Assembly: GCA_050943435.1 (NCBI GenBank)
Contig: JBMNPE010000021.1
Coordinates: forward strand, 1-21,614
Direction of reading: 5' to 3'
DNA from: RGIG5675 sp050943435
GTDB taxonomy: Bacteria; Bacillota; Clostridia; Oscillospirales; Ruminococcaceae
Length of the DNA stretch: 21,614 nucleotides
The translations under genes and the position numbers were made by a program. Position 1 is the first letter of the stretch. Each line of letters starts with the position of its first letter. The notes below the pieces were generated by a model. It searched no databases and was not told the DNA's origin. It worked only from the letters and a program-made list of their open reading frames with translations. Below are positions 15,346-21,587 of the stretch, one piece after another.

Positions 15346-16407
15346 ATGCTGACAAGATATGAGAGGATACTCGGCGCGATGATAGGCGATGCCGCAGGCG
15401 ACGCCATGGGCTCCGCGACGGAGACCAGGCCTACGTATCTCATCAAGGAAGACATAGGGGACGGCGGATATGTGTTCGACTTCAAGAAGCCGCTTCCCGA
15501 CACCCTCGCGAGCGGAATGGAGCGCGGAGCCGTGACAGACGACTTCTCCCTTTCATACCTCACCATCAAGCACATCCTGAAGGCCGGGAAGATCACGCGC
15601 GATGCATGCGTGGACGCACTCGGCGAATGGGTGAAGGACTACGACAGATATTACACGAGGCACGCCGGGCCGACAACAAGAAGCGCCGTCGCAAAGGTAC
15701 TCGGTGTCGAATACAAGCCGTTCCTGGGGCAGATAGCTTCTGTGGACGGGTCCACTCTCGGCTGGAACTGCACAGCCAACGGCAAGGCAACAAACGGGGC
15801 TGCCATGAAGGCCTGGGTGGCCGGATTATTCGACGCAGGCAACATCGACAAGGCAATTGACGACGGGATAATCATCGGCAAGGTCACCCACGAGAACCCT
15901 GTTGCGCTTTCCGGGGCCGGTGCCGCGGCAGCTGCCGTCTCAGCTGCGATGGCAGGGGCGGACCTCGGGGGAATAGTGGATGCCGGGCTCTACGGCGCCA
16001 GGGAGGGCCTCAGGAGAAGCTGGGATATGTGTGCCCAGAAGTCAGCAGGCGCCAGTGTAGAGAAGAGAATTAAATTGGCAGTAGCCACGGGGATAAAGTA
16101 TTCCAACGATTTTAACAGGTGCATTTCAGTCATGGCGGATGTAATAGGGACCGGCCTCAACGCAAACGAAGCCGTTCCCGCGGCTTTCGGGTTTGCCGTT
16201 GCGGCAAAGGGCGATCCGGTCAAGGCGATATACCTCGGAGTCAATGCCGGAAATGACACCGACACCATCGCAGCGCTTTCCGGCGCAATATGCGGGGCCC
16301 ACACCGGGGCCGGTGCTTTCCCGGATGATTATCTGGAACTGCTCAGCAGCGTCAACGGCATGGATATCAAGGGCCTTGCGGAGAAGACAGCCGAGGCTGT
16401 TTCGTAA
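15346..16407 (+). CDS. ADP-ribosylglycohydrolase family protein, copy 2
   Basis: A 353-residue paralogue of the preceding gene, alignable over its whole length. Shared blocks are GDAMGSATE (18-26), VTDDFSLSY (63-71), AGPTT (107-111), ATNGAAMK (148-155), THENPVALSGA and NAGNDTDT (300-307). It differs by an insertion of about a dozen residues around 130-142 and by Asn for Asp in the C-terminal metal motif (NDTDT versus DDTDT). The ATG is one base after the copy 1 stop, with AAGGAGG at 15329-15335. The two copies may form a heterodimer or act on different glycosides; this is inference. The kinase gene follows 59 bases later without a terminator. Confidence 0.9.
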   Translation: MLTRYERILGAMIGDAAGDAMGSATETRPTYLIKEDIGDGGYVFDFKKPLPDTLASGMERGAVTDDFSLSYLTIKHILKAGKITRDACVDALGEWVKDYDRYYTRHAGPTTRSAVAKVLGVEYKPFLGQIASVDGSTLGWNCTANGKATNGAAMKAWVAGLFDAGNIDKAIDDGIIIGKVTHENPVALSGAGAAAAAVSAAMAGADLGGIVDAGLYGAREGLRRSWDMCAQKSAGASVEKRIKLAVATGIKYSNDFNRCISVMADVIGTGLNANEAVPAAFGFAVAAKGDPVKAIYLGVNAGNDTDTIAALSGAICGAHTGAGAFPDDYLELLSSVNGMDIKGLAEKTAEAVS

Positions 16408-16466
16408 GATTCCGAAAACATCATCTGACTGAATACTGAATTAAATAAACAGAGGGGTGTCCTTAA

Positions 16467-17393
16467 ATGGGAGAAAAGAAGCCCTATGTGGTGTTCCTGG
16501 GAGGAGCCTGCAGGGACAAGTACTTTGACATAGACAGCTGGCCCGATGTGGGGGACAAGTCCAACGCGTGGCACCGGGGTGATTTCTGCGGCGGCATGAT
16601 AGCCAATGCAGCCTGCGTCTGTGCGGGCTATGGCATCGAGACATATTCGCTCGACATCAAAAGCAGCAGCCCGGAAAACAGGATGCTGTTCGAAGATCTC
16701 GAGAAGAACCATGTCCACACGGAGAAGACGATAATTGAGGACGGAGTGGAAGACACGTACTGCGTGATCTACAAGCTGCCCGGAGGGGAGCATACGCTGT
16801 TCGTGGTAAACGGGACAACGCATCCGGTGGACTTCACTGAAGAACAGATGGACTTCCTCAAAGGCGCAGCGTACGTGTATTCACCTCTCAACCCGCAGGC
16901 AACATTCAAGGAGCCGTGGAAGGCCATGGACGAGCTCAAGGCTGCCGGGGTCAAGTTTGTCTTTGACTGCGAGGCGTCCTATCACTTCGATGAGGCCGTC
17001 AGGACAATACCGTACGGAACGATTGTATCGTTCAACGAGTTTTCGCTCGAGGTCTTCAGCGAAGGACGGAGCTTTGACGAGTTCAAGAAATACTTGTTCG
17101 GCTGCGGCATAGAGACTATAATCCTGACTCTTGGCTCGCACGGCGCGAGGCTTGTCACTAGGGACGACGACTATGCGGTTCCGTGCTACGACGTGGAAGT
17201 CGTGGATACCACGGGGGCAGGGGACACCTTCAACTCTTCATTCACGGCCGCCAAGGTAATGGGATATCCCGACAGGAAGGCCCTCGAATTCGCAAATGCC
17301 GCCGCAAACATGTCCGTCACCGTAAACGGACCGAGAGGCGGGATAACCACCAGGGAAAAAGTGGAAAGATTCATGGCGGAACACAGAAGATGA
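16467..17393 (+). CDS. PfkB/ribokinase-family carbohydrate or nucleoside kinase
   Basis: A 308-residue cytoplasmic kinase of the ribokinase fold. CGGMIANAACVCAGYG (41-56) matches the N-terminal GGxxxNxAxxxAxLG substrate segment. NEFS lies at 190-193. TLGSHGARLV precedes the PfkB signature 2, DTTGAGDTFNSSF (247-259), with the anion hole GAGD and catalytic base Asp253. The family phosphorylates ribose, nucleosides, fructosides and similar compounds; the substrate here is unknown. SD AGAGGGG precedes the ATG by nine bases. With two ARH-family genes upstream, it could phosphorylate the sugar or nucleoside they release. E. coli yegU (ARH) and yegV (PfkB kinase) form the same pair. Strong terminator downstream. 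Confidence 0.9.
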   Translation: MGEKKPYVVFLGGACRDKYFDIDSWPDVGDKSNAWHRGDFCGGMIANAACVCAGYGIETYSLDIKSSSPENRMLFEDLEKNHVHTEKTIIEDGVEDTYCVIYKLPGGEHTLFVVNGTTHPVDFTEEQMDFLKGAAYVYSPLNPQATFKEPWKAMDELKAAGVKFVFDCEASYHFDEAVRTIPYGTIVSFNEFSLEVFSEGRSFDEFKKYLFGCGIETIILTLGSHGARLVTRDDDYAVPCYDVEVVDTTGAGDTFNSSFTAAKVMGYPDRKALEFANAAANMSVTVNGPRGGITTREKVERFMAEHRR

Positions 17394-17418
17394 CAGCACC
17401 GGTTTGACAGCATACCAT

Positions 17419-17456
17419 CCGGCCCTCAGACAGAAATGTCTCGGGGCCGGTTTTTT
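17419..17456 (+). terminator. Rho-independent terminator of the ARH-ARH-PfkB operon
   Basis: Stem CCGGCCCT/GGGGCCGG with an inner AGACA/TGTCT stem and GAAA loop, then six T. Confidence 0.92.
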
Positions 17457-17460
17457 AGTG

Positions 17461-17488
17461 TTGACAAAAGAAATAAAAAGGATATTAT
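17461..17488 (+). promoter_or_regulatory. Strong sigma-A promoter for the GPP34-MerR pair
   Basis: Consensus TTGACA (17461-17466), 16 bases, TATTAT (17483-17488, 5 of 6). It begins five bases after the preceding T run, a very compact arrangement. Confidence 0.65.
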
Positions 17489-17494
17489 TAAATC

Positions 17495-17522
17495 GTAAGT
17501 AATAAGTAGTAAGTAGTAAGCA
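17495..17522 (+). repeat. Four tandem 7-bp repeats in the 5' leader
   Basis: Successive heptamers GTAAGTA, ATAAGTA, GTAAGTA and GTAAGCA, with at most one mismatch to the consensus. They start at about +1 of the predicted transcript. They could be a protein-binding array, a slippage-prone tract or a 5' mRNA element. Confidence 0.7.
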
Positions 17523-17559
17523 ACAGGCCGAGGCTGAAAGAAATGCAAAGGAGAAGATC

Positions 17560-18213
17560 ATGGAAGAACTATCACTGACACAGAAATATGCGCTCTGCGC
17601 GGCTGACAAGAAGGGGAGGCTTTTCCCGAATATATCTGCCCGAACTGAGATATGCCTGGTAGCAGCCGCACTTCTGGACCTCGAGGATGCCGGTGCGGTA
17701 TCGTTAGACGGGGACAAGGTGAGGATTGCTGGGGATCTGCCGGAGAAACTGTCATATCTCGCTCCGGTATATGAATCCTGCAGGAGGGCTGATGGAAAGA
17801 GGATTACAGAGGCGTACATGGAGCTTGGAGTCAGGAATGAAACGGAGCTCTGGGAGGCCACAGGGACAGCGCTTGCCAAAATGGGGCTCGCCGAGAGGCA
17901 GAAGGGATTTCTCGGAGGAAATTCGAGATATGTGCCGGACAGGAAAGCCGTGCAGGAGGTAGCAGAGGAAATGCGGGCGGAGCTCCTAGAAGACGGCCCT
18001 GTCACGGAAGATTCCGCAGCCCTTGCCGCGCTGCTGGATAAGTCGAACAGGCTTGACAGATATTTTTCTGACTTTGAGAGGAAAGAACTCAAAGACAAAC
18101 TCAAAAAAGCGGAAGCGACAGGCATGGGAAGGAGCGCCGCAGACACGGTTAAGCTGATAGATGACTTCATAGCCGCCGTAACAGCACTTCTTGTCACGGC
18201 AATGGACGTCTAG
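17560..18213 (+). CDS. GPP34 (GOLPH3-like) family protein
   Basis: A 217-residue, mostly helical protein. The N-terminus MEELSLTQKYALCAADKKGRL matches the opening of bacterial GPP34 proteins (LSLTQEYLLCALDxKG). Later landmarks are ICLVAAALLDLEDAGAVSLDGDKVRI, RYVPDRKAVQEVAEEMRAELLEDGPVTEDSAALAALLDKS and YFSDFERKELKDKLKK, all usual for Firmicutes members. In eukaryotes GOLPH3 binds PI4P on Golgi membranes; the role of bacterial homologues is not established. No signal peptide; the last 20 residues are weakly hydrophobic. SD AAAGGAG is six bases before the ATG. A small MerR-type gene follows by 18 bases, suggesting paired function or control. Confidence 0.75.
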   Translation: MEELSLTQKYALCAADKKGRLFPNISARTEICLVAAALLDLEDAGAVSLDGDKVRIAGDLPEKLSYLAPVYESCRRADGKRITEAYMELGVRNETELWEATGTALAKMGLAERQKGFLGGNSRYVPDRKAVQEVAEEMRAELLEDGPVTEDSAALAALLDKSNRLDRYFSDFERKELKDKLKKAEATGMGRSAADTVKLIDDFIAAVTALLVTAMDV

Positions 18214-18231
18214 CAGCCGGGTGATCTGCAG

Positions 18232-18498
18232 ATGTCAAGACAGAGAACAATGGAAGCCATCCTGAACTCCGAATTCGTGACTATTGGAGAGCTTTCCAGA
18301 ATCACCGGAGTCAGGTACAGCACCCTCAAATTCTACACGGAAGAGGGAATGCTGAAGTTTGAACAGGGCGGGGAAAAGCTCACGAGGCGGTACCGCAGGG
18401 AAGAGAGCGTCAGGGCCGTGGAAGAGATCGTGGCCATGAGAAAGAGCGGAATGACGGTGCCGGAAGTCAAAGAGGCTGTCCTCGGAAAAAAGAGCTGA
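18232..18498 (+). CDS. Minimal MerR-type helix-turn-helix protein
   Basis: An 88-residue protein that is essentially one winged helix-turn-helix of the MerR superfamily. FVTIGELSRITGVRYSTLKFYTEEGML (about residues 15-41) is the HTH plus first wing, RRYRREESVRAVEEIVAMRKSGMTVPEVKEAV the second wing and helix. MerR regulators normally continue into a dimerisation coiled coil and effector domain, which are absent here. It may work as an excisionase-like or architectural DNA binder, or as a partner of GPP34. No strong Shine-Dalgarno is visible (GGGTGAT), so it may depend on coupling. It converges on copA across a shared hairpin. Confidence 0.8.
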   Translation: MSRQRTMEAILNSEFVTIGELSRITGVRYSTLKFYTEEGMLKFEQGGEKLTRRYRREESVRAVEEIVAMRKSGMTVPEVKEAVLGKKS

Positions 18499-18529
18499 AA
18501 AAAGGACCATGCCGCGAGGCATGGTCCTT
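18498..18529 (-). terminator. Terminator of the copper operon, possibly bidirectional
   Basis: A perfect stem (at least 10 bp, GGACCATGCC/GGCATGGTCC, loop GCGA). On the minus strand it is followed by six T (18503-18498), ending csoR-copA transcripts. On the plus strand the tail is TTCTCT, weaker, so it may also end the MerR message. Confidence 0.82.
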
Positions 18530-18542
18530 CTCTAGGCCTTTG

Positions 18543-18752
18543 TCAGGCTATTGAGACGACCTTATAGTCCTTGTCCTCAACAGCCTTCCTGAGCTCGTCG
18601 TCGGATACATTCCCGGAGAGCTCTACAACGGCCTGTCCCTTTTCGTGGCTCACATCGGCGGAAGACACACCGTCTATGGCCTCAAGGGCCTTCTTGACTG
18701 TCATCTCGCAGTGTCCGCACATCATTCCTTGTATCTTGATTGTCTTTTTCAT
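18543..18752 (-). CDS. copZ: Possible free CopZ-like copper chaperone from an internal start within copA
   Basis: In frame with copA, an ATG at 18752 would give a 69-residue HMA protein starting MKKTIKIQGMMCGHC and ending KVVSIA. That is the size, start and metal motif (MxCxxC, Cys12 and Cys15) of stand-alone CopZ. It is preceded by AAGGAG with eight-base spacing, better than the site of copA itself. Free CopZ would carry Cu(I) to the pump or to CsoR. The DNA is seen directly; that ribosomes start here is inference. The alternative is a simple domain fusion retaining an old, unused ribosome site. Confidence 0.55.
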   Translation of the reverse strand: MKKTIKIQGMMCGHCEMTVKKALEAIDGVSSADVSHEKGQAVVELSGNVSDDELRKAVEDKDYKVVSIA

Positions 18753-21146
18753 TTCAATATCTCCTTCCGGTGCCGCAGCACCAACCTGATTATTTGAACC
18801 GCTTTCCGCGGGTTCTTCAACTGAAAGCTCACCTGCTGTCTTTGCGCGGTGCCTCATCGGCCTGTCGTGCGAGGCATCCCTCATGTTGTAGAGATTGAGC
18901 CTCAGCGCGTTGAGCACCACGAAGACACTTGAGAGGCTCATCGCGAGCGCACCTAACATCGGGTTCATCGTTATCCCGAAAGGCTTTGAGAGCACGCCGG
19001 CGGCGATCGGGATGAGGAGCACATTGTAGAAGAGAGCCCAGAACAGGTTCATCTTTATTACGCTGTATGTCTTTCTCGAGAGCCTCACGGCGGCAGAAAC
19101 ATCGGAAAGGCGGGATTTCATCAGCACTACGTCTGCGGCGTCTATAGCGACATCCGAGCCCGCGCCAATTGCTATTCCGACATCTGCCCTTGCGAGGGCG
19201 GGTCCGTCGTTTATTCCGTCCCCGACCATTGCCGTTTTTCCGAGCTTCTGGAGTTTTCTGACTTCGGCTTCCTTGCCGTCGGGGAGGACTCCTGCCACGA
19301 CTTCGTCAACGCCGGCCTGCTTTCCTATAGCGGCTGCGGTCCTCTTGTTGTCGCCGGTGAGCATGATCACACGGATGCCCATGTTCTTGAGTTCGGATAT
19401 GGCCTGTGGTGAATCGGGCTTTATCGTGTCCGCCACGGCAATTATTCCAAGCACTGAACCGTCCTTCGAGAAGAAGAGCGGCGTCTTTCCTTCCATGGAC
19501 AGGTCGTCTGCCGCCTTTCTGAGGTCGTCAGGGATTGTGCTTACTGAACTCATGTACTTGAGGCTGCCGCCGGAAGCGGTACTGCCTCCGAGCGTACCCC
19601 TGAGCCCGTTGCCCGGGAGTGCTTCGAAATCGCCGGGCTCCTCCGGCTTTATCCCGTTTTCCGACCCGTACTGGGCAACCGCCTTTGCGAGCGGGTGTTC
19701 GCTCTTTGACTCGAGGGAGACTGCCGTGGATACGAGCTCCTCGCGGGAAACGCCTCCGGCGGGCACGATATCGGTCACCTTCGGCTCCCCGCTTGTCACA
19801 GTCCCGGTCTTGTCAAGGGCTATAACCTGTATGTTTCCTGTTTCCTGGAGGGATTCGGCTGTCTTGAAGAGCACGCCGTTCCTGGCTCCTTTGCCGTTGC
19901 CCACCATTATCGCGACAGGTGTTGCGAGCCCCAATGCGCACGGGCAGGAAACCACAAGGACGCATATTCCGCGTGCAAGTGCAAATCCGACGCTCTCGCC
20001 GGCTATGAGCCACACTGCTATGGTGACTGCTGCAATCGCTATTACGGCAGGCACGAACACGCCGGAAATCTTGTCTGCAAGCTTCTGGGCAGGCGCTTTT
20101 GTCGACGCGGCGTCGCTCATCATTGTAATGATCTGGGAGAGGGTCGTGTCCTCACCGACTCTAGAAGCGCGGCACTTTAAGAACCCGCTGGTGTTGAGCG
20201 TGGCGCTCTGGACTTCGGAACCCGGTTCCTTGTCAACTGGAATGCTCTCGCCAGTGAGGGCGGATTCATCGACCGCGCTGGTTCCTTCCACGACAACTCC
20301 GTCAACAGGGATGTTCTCCCCCGGCCTCACCGTGAAAATGTCGCCTATTTCGACGTCGTCTATCGGGACGGTGACTTCACTGCCGTCCCTTATGACGTTT
20401 GCAGTCTTCGGGGCGAGCTTCATGAGGCTCTTGAGGGCGTCGGTAGTCCTTCCCTTGGAGAGGGACTCAAGCATTTTCCCAACCGTTATAAGCGTCAGGA
20501 TCATGCCAGCGCTCTCGAAGTACATCTCGTCCATGTATGCCATGGCCGCTTCCACCCCGGAAACAGCCTGCACCTGCGACATCTTTATGAGCATCACCGT
20601 GCTGTACACAAATGCAGCCCCTGCGCCGAGGGATATGGTTGAATCCATGTTAGGGGATCCGTGAAACATGCTGCTGAATCCCGACACGAAGAACCTCTGG
20701 TTGATGACCATTATTATCCCGGCGAGAAGCATCTGTATAATGCCTATGCCGACAGGATTCCCCTCGAGAAATCCCGGGACCGGCCATCCCCACATGTGCA
20801 CTCCCATGCTGAAATACATGAGAGCGAGAAGGAAGACGACCGAATATATGAGCCGCTTCCTGAGCTTCGGGGTCTCCCTGTCCTTCAGGGCATCCTCTTC
20901 TGCGGCTATCTTTGCGCTGATGCTGCCGCGGGAGGATGACTTTCCGTTGTCCCTGGGCTTTGCCCCGTATCCGGCGTCAGTGACCGCCTTTATTATGTCC
21001 TGCTGGGAAGCCGTTCCCTCCACCGCGAGGGTGTTTGTGAGCAGGCTGACTGTGCAGCTCTTGACCCCGTCAACTTTGCTGACGGCCTTTTCAACCCGCG
21101 CCTGGCATGCGGCGCAGCTCATTCCAGTTACTGTATATTGTTCCAT
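18543..21146 (-). CDS. copA: Cu(I)-translocating P1B-type ATPase with N- and C-terminal HMA domains
   Basis: An 867-residue membrane pump exporting Cu(I). N-terminal HMA domain with GMSCAAC (Cys11, Cys14). Membrane spans start at about 100. The actuator loop is TGES (298-301), the membrane metal site CPC (401-403), phosphorylation DKTGT (445-449), HP at 484-485 and hinge GDGINDGP (642-649). YN at 707-708 and MSLSS at 736-740 complete the Cu(I) P1B-1 signature. After the last span a 45-residue hydrophilic linker leads to a second, C-terminal HMA domain (from 799, GMMCGHC, Cys810 and Cys813) that looks like a whole CopZ chaperone. A strong internal ribosome site precedes codon 799. The start at 21146 has only a weak GAGAG site, 11 bases after csoR. 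Confidence 0.95.
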   Translation of the reverse strand: MEQYTVTGMSCAACQARVEKAVSKVDGVKSCTVSLLTNTLAVEGTASQQDIIKAVTDAGYGAKPRDNGKSSSRGSISAKIAAEEDALKDRETPKLRKRLIYSVVFLLALMYFSMGVHMWGWPVPGFLEGNPVGIGIIQMLLAGIIMVINQRFFVSGFSSMFHGSPNMDSTISLGAGAAFVYSTVMLIKMSQVQAVSGVEAAMAYMDEMYFESAGMILTLITVGKMLESLSKGRTTDALKSLMKLAPKTANVIRDGSEVTVPIDDVEIGDIFTVRPGENIPVDGVVVEGTSAVDESALTGESIPVDKEPGSEVQSATLNTSGFLKCRASRVGEDTTLSQIITMMSDAASTKAPAQKLADKISGVFVPAVIAIAAVTIAVWLIAGESVGFALARGICVLVVSCPCALGLATPVAIMVGNGKGARNGVLFKTAESLQETGNIQVIALDKTGTVTSGEPKVTDIVPAGGVSREELVSTAVSLESKSEHPLAKAVAQYGSENGIKPEEPGDFEALPGNGLRGTLGGSTASGGSLKYMSSVSTIPDDLRKAADDLSMEGKTPLFFSKDGSVLGIIAVADTIKPDSPQAISELKNMGIRVIMLTGDNKRTAAAIGKQAGVDEVVAGVLPDGKEAEVRKLQKLGKTAMVGDGINDGPALARADVGIAIGAGSDVAIDAADVVLMKSRLSDVSAAVRLSRKTYSVIKMNLFWALFYNVLLIPIAAGVLSKPFGITMNPMLGALAMSLSSVFVVLNALRLNLYNMRDASHDRPMRHRAKTAGELSVEEPAESGSNNQVGAAAPEGDIEMKKTIKIQGMMCGHCEMTVKKALEAIDGVSSADVSHEKGQAVVELSGNVSDDELRKAVEDKDYKVVSIA
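18761..18766 (-). promoter_or_regulatory. Internal Shine-Dalgarno site for CopZ within copA
   Basis: AAGGAG on the minus strand, eight bases upstream of the in-frame ATG at 18752. It lies in the hydrophilic linker coding region (encoding PEGDIE), just before the HMA domain. Confidence 0.6.
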
Positions 21147-21157
21147 TGATTATCTCT

Positions 21158-21511
21158 CTATTTCATGAGCTTCTGCAGCACCCTCACAAGCTCATCTACT
21201 TTTTCATCGTTCCCGGCTTTAATGTCATCGGCCACACAGGTCTTTATGTGCTCAGCCAGGAGCACCTTTGAAAGGCTGTTGAGGGCACAGCCCGCGGCCG
21301 AGATCTGCGTCAGTATGTCAATGCAGTACCCGTCGTTCTCGACCATCTTTTTTATTCCTCTTATCTGTCCCTCTATCCTGTTGAGCCTGTTTATGAAATC
21401 CGACTTTTCAGTCGACGGCCTTATCTTTTTTTCACAGGAGCATGACTCGGCTCCCTCAGGAATATCTCCGCTGCAGGAACAGGCCATTGTATTTTTTTCT
21501 TGTTCGCTCAT
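21158..21511 (-). CDS. csoR: CsoR-type copper-sensing transcriptional repressor with Cys-rich N-terminal extension
   Basis: A 117-residue all-helical DUF156 regulator. The core begins near residue 38 (FINRLNRIEGQIRGIKKMV). The Cu(I) ligands are Cys63 (GYCIDIL), His88 and Cys92 (AEHIKTC), with C-x24-H-x3-C spacing as in CsoR. Residues 1-37 form an extra N-terminal tail with two C-x-C pairs (Cys11/13 and Cys24/26) not part of the usual sensor. The ATG at 21511 is chosen because GGAGG (21522-21518) is six bases upstream; the ATG at 21517 abuts the site. Apo-CsoR should bind the palindromes at its own promoter and release on Cu(I), inducing csoR-copA. Confidence 0.93.
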   Translation of the reverse strand: MSEQEKNTMACSCSGDIPEGAESCSCEKKIRPSTEKSDFINRLNRIEGQIRGIKKMVENDGYCIDILTQISAAGCALNSLSKVLLAEHIKTCVADDIKAGNDEKVDELVRVLQKLMK

Positions 21512-21524
21512 ATGCATCCTCCAT

Positions 21525-21543
21525 AATACCCTGAGGGGGTATT
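21525..21543. promoter_or_regulatory. CsoR-like operator 1 (leader)
   Basis: AATACCC (21525-21531), five bases, GGGTATT (21537-21543): GC-rich core with AT flanks as in CsoR boxes. It lies between the promoter and the csoR ribosome binding site, in the transcribed leader. Confidence 0.75.
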
Positions 21544-21558
21544 TTTCCCATCGCATAG

Positions 21559-21587
21559 ATTATATACCCTGCGGGGGTATATTGCAA
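21559..21587 (-). promoter_or_regulatory. csoR-copA promoter
   Basis: On the minus strand TTGCAA (21587-21582), 17 bases, perfect TATAAT (21564-21559). The spacer is almost entirely occupied by operator 2. Confidence 0.75.
21562..21582. promoter_or_regulatory. CsoR-like operator 2 (promoter spacer)
   Basis: Exact 8-bp arms ATATACCC (21562-21569) and GGGTATAT (21575-21582) around a five-base centre. It overlaps the -10 and spacer, where CsoR binding would exclude RNA polymerase. Confidence 0.82.

Noticed and set aside
14151..15596. 481-residue open frame on the minus strand opposite the first ARH gene
   Set aside because: It is antisense to a gene with clear family motifs, lacks a ribosome site and recognisable domains, and runs across a promoter and terminator. 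It is a codon-phase shadow.
17238..18197. 319-residue minus-strand frame over the GPP34 gene and the preceding terminator
   Set aside because: Very Ser-rich low-complexity translation crossing a terminator, a promoter and part of the PfkB gene; an antisense shadow.
18232..18498. CueR-type copper activator for the adjacent copA
   Set aside because: The protein lacks the metal-binding loop and dimerisation helix of CueR, is encoded convergently, and copA already has csoR and its operators.
19273..20664. 463-residue open frame on the plus strand opposite copA
   Set aside because: Pro/Ser/Thr-rich composition mirrors the codon bias of copA on the other strand. No domain is seen.
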